Shown: one piece after another, positions 23,333 to 34,830 of the stretch | Layout: every line of letters starts with the position of its first letter | Position numbering within the stretch: position 1 is the first letter of the stretch | Source: Cricetomys ansorgei | Taxonomy: Eukaryota > Chordata > Mammalia > Rodentia > Nesomyidae | Assembly: GCA_026225945.1 (NCBI GenBank) | Contig: JAMJFZ010000239.1 | Coordinates: forward strand, 24,701,501-24,765,500 | DNA length: 64,000 bases | Direction of reading: 5' to 3' | Made by a program: the position numbers and the translations under genes | Notes under the pieces: model-generated | The model's input: the letters and a program-made list of their open reading frames with translations, nothing else | Databases searched by the model: none | What the model was told of the DNA's origin: nothing

Positions 23333-26300
23333 CAACCAAGTATCTCAGAATAAAAAGAACTGTTAACTTTCAGTTGCACTAACATACATGGCTAGTCTAC
23401 AGATTTAGGAAGTAGTTCATGGCCGAAATTCAATATCTATGTCTGAATTTAAAAATAATTGTCGGGCACAAATACCAGAAACTTACTTTTTATTTTCATG
23501 AGAACTTACAGAATCAGTATATGAGTTTCCAAATTTATTAAATATGATTATTCTTAGCTATTTCTGATACATTCTTTTTATTCAAAACTCTGTAATTTCA
23601 CCTGCCCTTACTACCTCTAAAGTTCCTCAGTGAAACAATTGGGAAATCACTATAAACTGGAGTTCTCTTAAATTTCTAACAATTATGATGCCGTGTATTA
23701 TGCCATATGTAATGTTTTAATAAGAAAACATGATGTTTGAGAATTGTTCACATTGGGATGAAGGTTATCAGATCTAGAAGTACAAGCAAGATAGAGTGAC
23801 AATATCAAGAGGGCAAGCTGCTGTAATCTGTGTCCGCTCTCTACTGAACAAATAGCCACCCAGCCACATCTGCTTTTTAATCTCAAATATGTATAAATTT
23901 CATGGAGACAATTTCATAAATCATGAAATTGTATAATATTTGGAATGAAACTTGGTCAAAATCCTCATTCAGTTATGTTTTTCTATACTAATTTATTAAT
24001 TGTAGTCATCTATCAAGAGAAAACATGAACTTGATTGATGTAGAAGTCTATTTTTAGTTATGTTTCAAATGATTGCTTTGTCACTGTTGAGAAAAGGGCT
24101 GCCTAGGTCTTGAATTTCACATGTCTGTAGGTGTTGGCTTTATGTAAAAGATGTGTGATTGCTCATGATCTGTATGTGCTATCAATAGATCACCTGAGGA
24201 GCATAGGAATCAATAAAACTTCTGAGATGAGACACTCAGGGTTCCACTGTCCAGTATGGAGCTTGCTGTGATAGTGGTTCCCTCTTCTGAGGTCTGGCAG
24301 GGTTTATGTCTATGAAAATGCCTCTGTGTCTTTCTTAGTGAGCCGCCACAGCAGCATACTGCTACACTTTCTCCTTGACAATTTCACACTCTATATACTT
24401 GAACACATTAACGTGTGCTTTGTAAGTAATATTTTTTTCTCAGATGTCTTTTCTTTGAAATTCGTGTTACTTAAAACCAAAGTTTAAAGACTGCATTGCT
24501 TATTTTTTTTTATCTTTTCTTCATTCTTCAGAGCTACGCATACAAAATGTACAAATGATTATTTGACTCTAATTTTTGGATCTTTATTTTTCTCTCTCCT
24601 TAAATTTTAGTTAATCCCACTTTGGTTAGAGAAGATTCTTTTCAAATTTTCATCTTTGTTGAGGTGAGTTCCCTTGAGAAGATTTTGTGGGGACCCTGCT
24701 TTGAATAAACCTTCTAGTCCACTTTTGCTTTTAGTGCTTTCCGTGACATCTATTTCCATTTCCAGATGTTCTCTTCCTTATTAGTAGTGAGGCATTTGCC
24801 CTTCCAATGTCACAGGTTCTTCTTTTATTCTTTTATAGTTGCAAAGTATTTTGGCGACCTCTTGCTTTCTTCCAGACTAGAGCAGTGGGGTTACACTAAA
24901 CTTTGGGGATACTAATTTTTTTTTTTTTCAAAATAGGAACACCTGGCCTCTTCAAGAGTAGTTACTGAATCTAGGAATGGACTTATAATACTTGCTTAAG
25001 GAAGTGTCTCTTTACTGTACACTTGAGAATGTTGTTATCCTTGCCTAAGTAATCATGTATAATACACAAAAGATCCATTGTCCAGAGAAAATTAAGTGTA
25101 AATATCTTGATTTGGGTTCTTTCTGGATGGAGCACTAAGGTAACAGTGTGCGTGCTGGCTGGTCTCCTGACTAAGACAATTTAGAACTAACACTGTAATG
25201 GGTTAATGTTTAAGCAGTTTTTCATGTAAGCGACCTATGATGAATTTCACTGTAAGAGTTTGGAAAAAAGACCCATTAATCACTGACTGGTGGCTGCTTC
25301 TAAATGGTAGTGATTCCTTGGCAATTCCAGCTGATTGACATTAGGTCAAAAGAGATCAAGTAGTTAAAGAAAGGCCTTGGTCAAAGTCACAGATACTTGA
25401 TGTTAGAAGCAAGTGACTCTTGTTACAAAAGAAGGTTACAAGCAAAGGGCAATGAATTGTTCATGTCCAACCAATAGGACAGTAGAATAGGAAAAATACG
25501 AACAACAGCAAACAGTGAACAGAAGCTTGGGAGAAGCACCAACGGATTTGTACAATATTGACTCTAAAAAAAAAAAAAAGAATGTTTCTCCAACTTATAA
25601 ATAATATGACAACACTTTATTTAGTTTCTGTAAAAATGTTTTTCTTCAGTCATTTAAAAGTTGGCACTTTCAGCAATTTCTTCCTAAATTTTAATTGAAA
25701 ATGGCCTTCTCTATTTATACCATATTGTCTCTTCATTTTTATATTGGTCTTCAGTTGATATAAGTATTTCTGAAATGTATAAATCACAGAGAGGTGCCCA
25801 TTTAAATGCATTCTTTTTTGAAGATCCAAGTAGTCCTTTGAGCTGAGCATAGCTGCAGAATAGCAGACATTATGTGTCAAGTCAATACCCAAATCTGCAA
25901 TTCTTTGGCCATGATGTTTTATTACTCTATTTGGATAAATTTAGAAAAAAAAATAACAGTTTTTATTCCAAAGTTATTAATATCTTCTATATGTCTTATT
26001 TGTAATATTTTAAAATATTCCTCTATTTACAAGGCTTTCTTATAAACCTGAGAATTTAATTGTTTGTACTGTATTCATTTAAAATAAATAACCTAGACAC
26101 AGTGTGCTGAAATGAGATCTATTTTCCCATTTGAAATCATCTTTATCTGCATAAAATTCAGTAATATTGGATTTAAATATAAAAGGTACCTTTTATTTAA
26201 AATATAAGATGAAACATTGATATTTACCTATCTTTTTGTGAGAAATGTTTACAAAACAATTTTTCAACAATAGCTATTAATGGTCTATTCAATATTTTTG

Positions 26301-26390
26301 CACTTCAATCTCCTATAATTAGTGGCTATTTTTCAAGATTCTGCATTTGCAGGGGTTAATTACTTCCCCAAAATAAAAAGTAATTCAAGG
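23333..26390. other. Unique AT-rich sequence, no gene
   Basis: Includes T and A runs (24919-24932, 25566-25578), a weak L1 scrap (24577-24720) and an 18-bp palindrome (26179-26196). The 80-codon minus frame at 25650-25892 has no recognisable domain. Confidence 0.5.
24577..24720 (-). mobile_element. Possible old L1 ORF2 fragment, antisense
   Basis: The string 'cccactttggttagagaaga' followed by 'tcaaattttcatctttgttg' and 'aggtgagttcccttgagaag' resembles the antisense of mammalian L1 ORF2 ('cattgtggtctgagaag..' and '..ttaaatttgttgagac'). It is degenerate. Confidence 0.35.
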
Positions 26391-26575
26391 TTTGGAACTG
26401 GAGAAATGCCTCAGTGGTTGAGAGCTTGTCCCTTGTTTCTCAAGAGGACCTGAGCTGGTCCCCAACACTCACATTGGGAACACAACCTCCTGGAATTCCA
26501 GCTGCAGGGCATATGCCACCCTCGTCTGGCTCCCAGGGGCACAGACACATGCATATACACAGAAATCAAAATAAC
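26391..26575 (+). mobile_element. B3-type tRNA-derived SINE
   Basis: The tRNA-like head 'ctggagaaatgcctcagtgg' and 'ttgagagctt' is followed by 'caagaggacctgagctgg', 'ccaacactcacattggg', 'ggaattccagctgcaggg', 'ccctcgtctggctcccag' and 'acacatgcatatacaca'. The middle ('aattccagctgcaggg') favours B3 over B2. The 75-codon frame at 26414-26641 is an artefact. Confidence 0.8.
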
Positions 26576-26825
26576 CACATCATGTATAATATTATGGAAA
26601 ACTTATTTAAGAACAGTGCATATCTCTGGCTGTGTTCTTAGTTTTTGTCTCTTGTGAATGAATAATCTCTAGCTTGAAGTCATCTTCACACCTCAGAGCA
26701 TCTAACCCTCAGTGGAACACCGGATGAGTTTGCTGTGCTTGATTAAAAAAGAGCATTGAGATGAAACCAACACCAGTGAGTTGTTACAGTTGGAAAGTGC
26801 TTAAGGTTGTTTTTACAAAGAACTA

Positions 26826-26948
26826 CTAAGGCAGCCCTGTATCTCCTGCCTTTAGTCCCAGTGCTCAGAAAGCTGAAGCAGGAATGTAGTGTGTTTTATC
26901 ACAGGCTGTACTACACAGCAAGACTTTGTCTTTAAAGGAAAAAAAGAA
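26826..26948 (+). mobile_element. Old B1/PB1-like SINE fragment
   Basis: 'cctgcctttagtcccagtgc' and 'agaaagctgaagcagg' match the first half of B1. After a diverged middle, 'ctacacagcaagactttgtc' matches the second half, with an A-rich tail. Confidence 0.55.
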
Positions 26949-26964
26949 AAGGAAATCATTAAAA

Positions 26965-27120
26965 AAAAAAGTCATGGAAACTACTCACTTCCAAGCCTAA
27001 TTTCCTGAGTTTGATCTTTGGGACCAGCTATGTACAAATAAAGAAAATCCTCCTGAGAGATATACTTTAAACTCTACACACGTGCTGTGGCCTTCCCCAA
27101 AATTAAGTAATTAAAAAGAA
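26965..27120 (+). mobile_element. tRNA-derived SINE (B4-type) fragment
   Basis: 'ccaagcctaatttcctgagt', 'ttgatctttgggaccagc', 'gaaaatcctcctgagag' and 'cacacgtgctgtggcctt' follow the rodent SINE phrase '...cctgagtttgatccctgggaccc...ctgacctccacacgtgctgtggc'. The 5' tRNA-like promoter is not clear. Confidence 0.55.
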
Positions 27121-27264
27121 ATATAGAAAACTATTGATTGGAAAACTAGCCGTAGGAACCCATCTGCGTATGTCACCTGCTGTGACACATTGGTAGTTAG
27201 GAATCATTCATGCGATTCCTACCCCATTTTATGCCCACTAGCATCGCATGTACAATTACAGTAG

Positions 27265-27414
27265 TGCCTGGTGCTGGTGACTTTAATCCCAGCACTCAGG
27301 AGGCAGATGCAGGCTGGTCTCTGTGAGTTCAGGTCCAGCCTGATCTACAGAGTGAGTTCTAGGACAGCCAGAGTTACAACAGAGACACCCTGCTCGAAAG
27401 AAACAAAAAACAAA
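27265..27414 (+). mobile_element. B1 SINE, near full length
   Basis: 'ggtgactttaatcccagcac', 'tcaggaggcagatgcagg', 'gtctctgtgagttcaggtcc', 'tgatctacagagtgagttct' and 'aggacagccagagttacaac', ending in an A-rich tail. It lacks a few bases after the A-box region. Confidence 0.92.
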
Positions 27415-27516
27415 GAATTATAATCTTAACAATATCGTTTCCTTTCAGTTTAGGGCCCAGGAGGGTCAACATAAAACTGTCTCAGAATTACATTGTATTT
27501 AATGAGCAATGATAAT

Positions 27517-27558
27517 TATATTTCATTGAAATCGAATTGACTGTTTCAATGAAATATA
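27517..27558. repeat. 15-bp perfect inverted repeat with 12-nt loop
   Basis: The left arm 'tatatttcattgaaa' (27517-27531) is the exact reverse complement of 27544-27558. The loop is 27532-27543. No gene ends nearby, so a terminator role is not implied. It may be a stray palindrome or a fragment of a small inverted-repeat element. Confidence 0.85.
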
Positions 27559-27590
27559 TATTTACTACTGGCGCTACTCTGCAGCCTAAG

Positions 27591-27606
27591 ATATCTATAT
27601 AGATAT
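27591..27606. repeat. 16-bp perfect palindrome
   Basis: 'atatctatatagatat' is its own reverse complement and lies 32 bases after the hairpin at 27517-27558. Confidence 0.9.
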
Positions 27607-27678
27607 GTGGTAACTAGGCTCCAAAATTATTCTGAATAAAATTGAATTTGTAGATGAAAAGATACTGAGTGCGTATTC

Positions 27679-27851
27679 TTTTTTTTTTTTTTTTTTTTTT
27701 TGCCAGAGGGTTGTGGGGGAGGTTCAAGACAAGGTATCCCTGTTTTAACTCTGGCTGTCCTGGAAGTCACTCTGTAGACCAGCCTGTCCTTGAACTCACC
27801 AAGCTCCACCTGCCTCCCAGGTGCTAGGATTAAAGGCATGTGCCATCACCA
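27679..27851 (-). mobile_element. B1 SINE, antisense
   Basis: A 23-base T run (27679-27701) is the complement of the poly(A) tail. It is followed by 'aactctggctgtcctggaag', 'cactctgtagaccagcctg', 'ccttgaactcaccaagctcc', 'acctgcctcccaggtgctag' and 'gattaaaggcatgtgcc'. This is a full-length B1 on the minus strand. The long uninterrupted tail suggests it is younger than most SINEs in this window. Confidence 0.92.
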
Positions 27852-30689
27852 CTCATCACTCACCTCGACTAAGTGCATATTCTTCTGTGTGTTTGCTTGT
27901 CACTATACCAGACTTAACATGTGGAAGCGCTCTACCCTGAACAACCTCACTAGGCCTTTTACTTATTTAAGAATGAAATAAGAGTAAAATATTTATGACT
28001 GAGCCAAAACAGGTTACTTAAGAATCTTCTCAAAGTTCCTCTAACTTTGCTCCTAAAGAACATGGGATGAACTAAGTTAAATTTTATATTTAGTAAATTG
28101 CCAAACACTCATAGAGAATCTGGAAACTAATATTAATTAAAATTCCCAACTACTCTCTCATAAAATAATTAGTAAAATTGCTTCTAATTTGCTTAAATGC
28201 AGTGATCCATATACACTTACTTATCAACCTACACAATAATTAAATATATAACATGTGCTTGTTAAAACGCTAATGTTTTTGTTAAATAAAAATGGATGAG
28301 CCAATAGTCTGTGCTAAAATTGATGTTTTCAAAGCATGTACCTCTGAGGACTTGACACATTTCTTACCTTTGTTTTACTTTTAAAAATCCACTTTTCTCA
28401 ATATTACCCTATGAAATTAAAATATTTTGAAGTATTTTACATGCATATGTTACAGGTGGAATTTTTTTAATGTAGTTTAATGGTCTGACTTTTTCTCCTC
28501 TGCGGGTCTTCTACTGATGATTCTCAGGAATATATTAACATAGTGTTGTTAAAAAAAGTATAAGAAATAAATCAAGTCACTTGTCATTTCTACTTTATAA
28601 GCACTGGGTTTCAATTTAAAGCTTATTATGAATTTGATTTTAATAATAATCTTCCCAAAATATGATGAGAGTTATTTAATCTTCTCAGAGTATTTTTGAA
28701 GACTGTGAAATATACTAGAGTAAATCTTGGTAAATAAAAACTTATATATGCAATGTATTGTGAAAATAATCACTAATGTATCTCTACGCGAGCATTTCTT
28801 TGTTTCTGCACTGAATGCATTATTTTTTCTTTTCATAATGGACACTTGTAAAGTAATATTGCAAATTGATTTTATAGCATTCATTATACCTATTTATCAA
28901 AATCAGATGTTTCTCAGATCCAGAGTACAATTTCTTTACCTAAAGCAAACTTTCTCACCCTCAATTTCTGTAACAGCTAGGGCAGATAATTAGAAAAATA
29001 GAAAATATTTAGTCAAATATCGGTGTGCCATAATGTCTTGTGGTAGAAGCACATAACCCCATTTTTCAGTCTGTAGGGCAATTTCAGATATCGCAAATTG
29101 CTACAAGTTTCACTGCTGTAGAGGAACACTAGGAAGAAGGTTTTGTTATTTTGATTCCTTTAAAAACGCAAAATGGTACATGGATTAGGTTTGCATTCCC
29201 ACCCCAGGTGTGGTAGATTTTTGTGAACTGGAATTAGAAAGTTTGATGCAGGAGGCTATAATTTGGTTAGGTGTAGTCCTTCTGGCACCTGTAGCTTGTC
29301 TTCCTGATTGCATGCTGCATGATTTTATGGGAACTTTTAGCTTAGGGAATAAATAGGTCTGAAGCCCTGAGAGAGTTGGAGTGGGCCTTGGTTGGTGGTT
29401 GGTTGGTTGAGTTGCTGTCCTTAGTTAATGTGATAATTCTTAAAAAACAAAGGTGGAGAGATTTGAGTTTAGGGAAACCTAAAAAGAGGCTGTGAAGATT
29501 TCTACCTTTCTCTTTTTCTGTATTAAGGCTACTTGTAAAAACAGTGAAGATTTCTATCTTTCTTTTCTCCTTTTCTACATTGAGGGTACACATCACACTT
29601 CAGCAAAAACAACAAAAGAGTTGTTTGCAAATGTCTTTTGTTGGAAGCATGGTCAGGTCCTTGCTGAATGGGGACAGTCAGGAGAGCATCAGACTAAGCA
29701 CCATAACCCAGACTCACTAACATATTGTACTCAGTTTCTTATTCTTTCTCACTTACAGGCAAACAACAATACTTGACAGAGTAAATTAAATTGTTTTGAA
29801 GATGTGAACTAAAGTTTAGGTTAGAATATTAAGTATCCGTTTTATTATTGATGGACAGAATTATTTTCCCACTCAACATCCGTGCCTGAAATAAAAGTCA
29901 TTCATGCTGCACCCCTTTGTTCCTGAGTCTCTCACCGAAGAGGCTTCCTAATGCTTTATCCGTTGTGGATTAAGGAAGTGGTTTAACTCATTCCCTGGCA
30001 AACACTATGCTTGAAATGTGTTCTCAGGAAGCTTGTGTTCTGGGGAGCAGAGATCGGAGTGCGTCCATCCCACCATGGGCAGCTTGTTTTCTTTTTTATT
30101 GCTCGGCTTCCCTTGAGGAATCTTGAGCAGATACAGGGACAAAGGAAACATACAGCACTGGCTGCTCCGTGAAGCCTGAGTCATTTTTGTTCTTTAGTAA
30201 TTCTTCCCTGTCCTTGTTCTCCAAAGAGGCTTTTTATCTTCCCACTTTCCCTTTCAGTCACCGTCACCCTCTTCGTTAGCTCTTCTGGAAGCCTTTCCAA
30301 AATTCAGTTTGAGTCTCCTATTTTCCTCCCTTCTGTGTCCTGTTTTGACAGCATCCCAGCCTTGCTTTGAACTCCTTGTCTCTCCTCATTTCTCCCCTTT
30401 CCTTCTGCCTTCCTTCCCCTCCATGTCTCCTTGTGCTGAAACTAGGTTACTCGGCACACAGCTCACATCCACCTGGCTGCTGTGTGGGGAGCATGCTTTC
30501 ATTCCAAATAGAGAAACGTAATTGTCTAAAGGACACCATGTGTAGAAAGCAATGCTGGCTTCTTCTCCCATGACTCTCTCCACTTCAGAACTGTGTAGAA
30601 GAAACAACCTCTTTAGAAGTTGATAGTGCATCATGGCTTCTCCATGGCTGCTATTTTAAATATGAAGGAAATTATTGATTAAAAACCCA
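27852..30689. other. Unique sequence, no gene
   Basis: No interspersed repeat recognised. A 52-base tandem duplication is at 29492-29589, and the stretch from 30240 to 30640 is more GC-rich than its surroundings. The frames at 28727-28993, 29492-29776 and 30386-30634 (82-94 codons) have no recognisable domain. Confidence 0.5.
29492..29589. repeat. Two-copy tandem repeat, 52-base period
   Basis: Copy one (29492-29532) and copy two (29544-29589) both begin 'gtgaagatttcta' then 'ctttc', and both end in a 'gctac'/'ggtac' motif. They share the TC-rich middle with a few changes. Confidence 0.7.
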
Positions 30690-31145
30690 AGCGATTCTAC
30701 ACATAATTTTAAATAATTCTCTTCGGAAACATTGTTTTCTTTCTCTGTTACAATTTCTTAGTCTTACAAAGGAAATCAAAAAAGGCCTGAGTCCCGGAGA
30801 GATATTGAAGCCGAGGGGCAAAGGAGTGTTGCTTGTGAGGCTGGCCCTCAGTTTCTTTAATTGAGCTCACACTTGTTTCTCGATTGTTCTCTGTTGTAGT
30901 CTGATAGCTTTCATCCTAACTGTTTTGTTTCTCCCCTCCTCTCATTTATAGTGTCAACTCACATTTAGGGTGGTGAGAGTTAACTTACTCACTGTGACAT
31001 GGCAATCAATTAATCACCTTTAGATTTCCTTTCTGCATCCCGATTGGCCAGATTATAATTGAGCCATGGGCAAACGGCATTTCCAGCCACTGCTTGTCAG
31101 CTTGTTCAGCAGTTCATTTGTTAGTTTGATAAGACAACCTTTTCA
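30690..31145. promoter_or_regulatory. Candidate conserved noncoding block (enhancer-like)
   Basis: Repeat-free DNA that keeps seven CpGs and carries homeodomain-type sites ('aatcaattaatcacc' at 31004-31018, 'ttataatt' at 31053-31060) and an inverted CCAAT core ('cgattggcca' at 31041-31050). This is the composition expected of a developmental enhancer in a gene desert. That is an inference from composition only; conservation was not tested. Confidence 0.3.
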
Positions 31146-32060
31146 CTGTAACATCTAATCAAAAGTACCAAGTCTCACATACAGTGGGATTGCCTAGAAA
31201 TATGCATTACCATTCTACTTGGGCTGGAAAGAAAGACAATTGTTCATGGTGAAGTGGGCATAGAAAATTAGTGTGCAGTCTCTTCATCATCAAGCTCCCG
31301 GGAAAAATATTTATAAAGACCAGAGAGTATGGGGCTGATGGCTGCCAAGTGTATTAAAGACTGAAATATAATTTCCCCTAACCTTAAATTTTATTATATA
31401 AACCTAAATTCACCAAGCAATGAATATTTAGGGTTTTTATTAAAGCACTATATTTTGTGAAGAAATTTCATCTTTGTATTTCATACTGCATAATACCTAG
31501 TAAAATTACCCTGTTTCTCTCTTCTTATATAATCAAACACCATGTTGGCAAATGCCTTCTTTTCTTAATCTAGAAAGAAACAGTATAAATCTCCCTATTA
31601 TATTGGCTTCTTTTATTGGAGACACGGGATCCACATGCCCTGAGGGATACATCATACACCAATACTACAGTGGTAACTACCAATAAAATTGAGCTTTGCT
31701 CTGTTTGGTCCTTGCCAGTACACACACAGCAGACCAGAATGTCCACACAGGTTCTCAGATAAGCTGAGCTGGCATCTCCCCTCCAGAAAGGGCGATGGTT
31801 CTCTTTCCTTATAAAAATGCTAATTCCATTTGTATTACATACTAGGGGCTTAATTGAATAATAGGCTTATTTTTAATATTCATGTGACTTCATGAAAATT
31901 ATGATTTATTCTGTCTTAGTCTTCAGATAGCTACCTTTATGAGCAGCTCTTTTCAACCCAAGGACACATTAACACAAGGAAAAGGGAAATTGTTGTAGAA
32001 ATGGTCACTCCTTGATTGTCTCATTTTGAAATGTCCTTGACATCATGTCACTGTTCAAGA

Positions 32061-32084
32061 AATATTTGTCTGTGGACAAATATT
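32061..32084. repeat. 10-bp perfect stem with 4-nt loop
   Basis: 'aatatttgtc' (32061-32070), loop 'tgtg', then 'gacaaatatt' (32075-32084). No transcription unit is seen that would use it. Confidence 0.85.
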
Positions 32085-32644
32085 GTCTGGAGTATCCAAC
32101 AAGAAATGATACATATTTTCTTGATATTAAGCAGTTAATTTTAAGTGATGTTATATGTGTATTTTCTGTACAAAAATTATGCATGCTTTTCCATCATATT
32201 TTATTCATTTTTTTATTAACTACTAGCATGTCTCTGAAGAAGTGGGCTTTTGGAATTTATTGCTGGAAATCATTAAACCAGCCAGTTTCAGCCTAAACTG
32301 ATCCAAAACTCAGTCTAAGACCACATAACTATGGCTTTTCCGTTGTGCATAGGGTTCTTCCTACAAACCTATTTGTTCTTCGTTCTTTGGGGTAGAAGAT
32401 TTTTTTTTGTTGTCCTCTATTCCTTTACATCTTGTTCCTATGACTTTGCAGCCATTGAAGTTTGCATGTTACTGCCTTTAATATTCTACAATGTGGATTA
32501 CTTTGTTTATGTAGCTGAAGATAGCAGATGTTCTCTTGCATCTTCCAAAACTTGTCCATTATTTCAATCTGTCAATCTAGTCATTTTGTAAATATTTGCT
32601 TCTCAGGTGCTACTTCATGATCATGGACCAAATGCATTACAGTG

Positions 32645-32820
32645 TTACATATGTATATCTTTTAAATGTTTGAAGACATTATATACGATGTATGATATAT
32701 ATGCCATATATATGCCTTAAATATATTCCATATGTATCATGTGTCAATGTATCGTGTACATCATATGATTCCCATATATCATGTACCACTGATAATGTAT
32801 ATGACATAGAAAGAAGTCCT
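32645..32820. repeat. AT-rich degenerate repeat of catatg/atcatgt units
   Basis: Recurring words 'atatatgcc', 'ccatat', 'tatcatgt' and 'gtatatga' at irregular spacing of roughly 20-35 bases. It looks like a decayed minisatellite or AT-rich low-complexity DNA. Confidence 0.5.
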
Positions 32821-33473
32821 ACCATATGTATTTTCTGAATATTCCTACACAGCTCTTTTCATCTAGATGTGGTTATCGGTGTTCATGTATCATTTCTGAG
32901 GAACAAAAACATGAATAAGCAATGTATATTTTCTATAATGTATAAATTGATGATTAATAAGACATTGCATGACACATTTTTGTTGTTGTTGTTCTTGTGT
33001 TTTGTACACAAACATTATAGTATTGGTTTGTGAAGATAAAACATAAGCTCATGATAGCTGTATCTGTTGGAGTTGATGTCAAAATGTACTCAAAGACTGT
33101 ACAGCCAGTATCTTCTGTAACCTGTGTGGTTTATTTCAATGTATTGCTTGATGCAGAAGTTTTCCTCTATTGGCTGTCAGATGATTTATGTCCCTGATAA
33201 ATGCTCGAAATGTTAAAGGCTTGAAATGTATCCCTTTTTGTTCAGTATTTTTTTTATGATTACCATAAAACAGTTCACACATTTGTTTCTAAGCAAGTAT
33301 GAGCAGTAACTGAAAAAAAATTGCTGACAGCATTTAACAAATACCTCCATTTACATGCTTTTTATTTAATTTCATATTCAGCAGTGTCTTCTAAAAATAA
33401 TGTGTTTCCTTCCAATCCATTCTATGATTTTCTGTATTACTAGAGCCCACAGTTACCTAGGAAACCAGTATTG

Positions 33474-33516
33474 CATTATCTCTTTTCTAACACAGGGAAA
33501 CTGAGGTGAGACATTC
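33474..33516 (-). repeat. Possible MIR core scrap
   Basis: 'ctaacacagggaaactgagg' preceded by 'attatctcttt' resembles the MIR/L2 phrase 'attatccccattttacagatgaggaaactgagg'. Too short to be sure. Confidence 0.35.
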
Positions 33517-34279
33517 CTCCATTCACCTGCTTGTCCCCAGGACCATCGGGCCCTGTAACACAGCACCTTCTTCCACATCACTGTGGGTTTTGCATTTTAC
33601 TCCTCAGTGTATCCCTTACTCCCTATCACCACAGTCTTCCTCCAGAGGAAATGGCAAGCTTTCTGGAACCCAAATTCAGGAACATCTTTGGCCAAACTCA
33701 TTGACAACCTGTCAAAGTTGGCTTAGCATAAAGTCTGTGTCCTCAGTCACTCCTTCCTCACCCAGCCATGCTTACCACTCAGGAAGAGGAGCTTCTACCC
33801 ACTTAGGATTGGTAGGCTAAAAGGCCTTTTTCTGAGTTAAAGAAAAACAAAACAAAATAACAACATCCAGAAAAGACAAAGGGCAATGGAAATAAAATAT
33901 AGTTCAACATACACTAAACTACATCACCTTGCTATTTCCATGGCCACCTTCTTTCCTCAAGGTGGTTTTCTTTCCCTGCCCTGTACATATAATACACAGG
34001 TAGTTTTCTGTTGTTATGAAAGCCAAAAGCAGGCAATCCCTTTGGGTGTTAAGCAATGCTAATTAATTATGAATTCTTCCTGTTTGGAATGGCAAGTTTA
34101 ATAGGTTTCTCTGGAAATCTTAACAAAAAAGAGCTATCCACTCTTGGATGATGTAAAATTAGTGTGTGTGGTTACTGCAGATCCCACAGTAGTTCTCAGG
34201 AATGGGTGACTATTATCATTCCCCCTGCTGTCAAACCTGAGTGAGCTCTGGTGTATGCCTTCTCGATATTCTTGACTTC
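33517..34279. other. Unique, moderately GC-rich sequence, no gene recognised
   Basis: The plus-strand frame at 33506-33820 (104 codons) is the longest here, but its translation (Ser/Pro/Thr-rich) shows no domain I recognise and there is no clear start context or splice structure. No interspersed repeat recognised. Could be unique DNA or an unrecognised old repeat. Confidence 0.45.
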
Positions 34280-34395
34280 GTTGAATTTCCCTTTCCTTGT
34301 TTATTAAATAAGAGTGATAATTCTATAATTACCTTAGTAGGTTGTTATAAGTATTAAATGAATTCTTAAATCCAAATACTTAAACCTCCATGCCC
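34280..34395 (+). repeat. MIR SINE fragment
   Basis: 'tttccctttccttgtttatt', 'ataagagtgataattctata', 'attaccttagtaggttgtta' and 'taagtattaaatgaattctt' follow the MIR core order: 'agtttcctcatctgtaaaatg', 'ggataataatagtacctac', 'cataggattgttgtgagg', 'attaaatgagtta'. An ancient tRNA-derived mammalian repeat that predates rodents. Confidence 0.6.
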
Positions 34396-34584
34396 TACAA
34401 GAAAATATACTAAGTGGTACAGGTTTTCCTCAAGGGTTCAAAGAACATAAGACGTTAGTGTTAGTATATTTCCTCAAGATGGCAATGGGTCATGAAAAGA
34501 CAGTCAGACTGTCCAGCCTTACACACAGGTCCATCTTCCAGAAATCCCCCCACAGCACCGCAGTATCTGTCCAAAAAGTCCACA

Positions 34585-34830
34585 TTTCCTCTCCTTTTTT
34601 CTCCCCTCAGCCAATCAACCCCAACCTTTTCCAACTCTACCTCCCTTTTCTTCCTTCCCACCCTCAGACCCATCATTTGCTTTAGGGCCATAACTATCTC
34701 TAACTTATCCAGTCTGCACAGTTCTTTGATCCTCTGGAACAAATATCCCTTCCCCCTTCTCCTGAGTCCATTTTCCTCCCCTCTTCCTTGTCTTCTTCTC
34801 ACTTCCCCTGCCCTCTGTCCCTCTTGGGAA
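34585..34830. repeat. Pyrimidine-rich low-complexity region
   Basis: Strong C/T bias on the plus strand ('cctctccttttttctcccct', 'cttttcttccttcccaccct', 'cctcccctcttccttgtctt'). The biased composition keeps frames open on both strands (119 codons at 34492-34851 plus, 113 codons at 34461-34802 minus). I treat both as artefacts. Confidence 0.6.

Larger units (their letters stand above)
31146..33473. other. Unique sequence, no gene
   Basis: Holds a small hairpin (32061-32084) and an AT-rich degenerate repeat (32645-32820). The 83-86 codon frames at 32045-32296 and 32331-32591 have hydrophobic translations from T-rich DNA but no recognisable domain. Nothing else is supported. Confidence 0.5.

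Noticed and set aside
29180..29480. Possible MaLR/ORR1-type LTR
   Set aside because: G/T-rich text with an AATAAA looked LTR-like, but I could not match ordered landmarks of any LTR family.
33506..33820. 104-codon Ser/Pro/Thr-rich plus-strand frame
   Set aside because: No domain, no splice sites that can be trusted, no homology I recognise. Kept only as unique GC-richer DNA.
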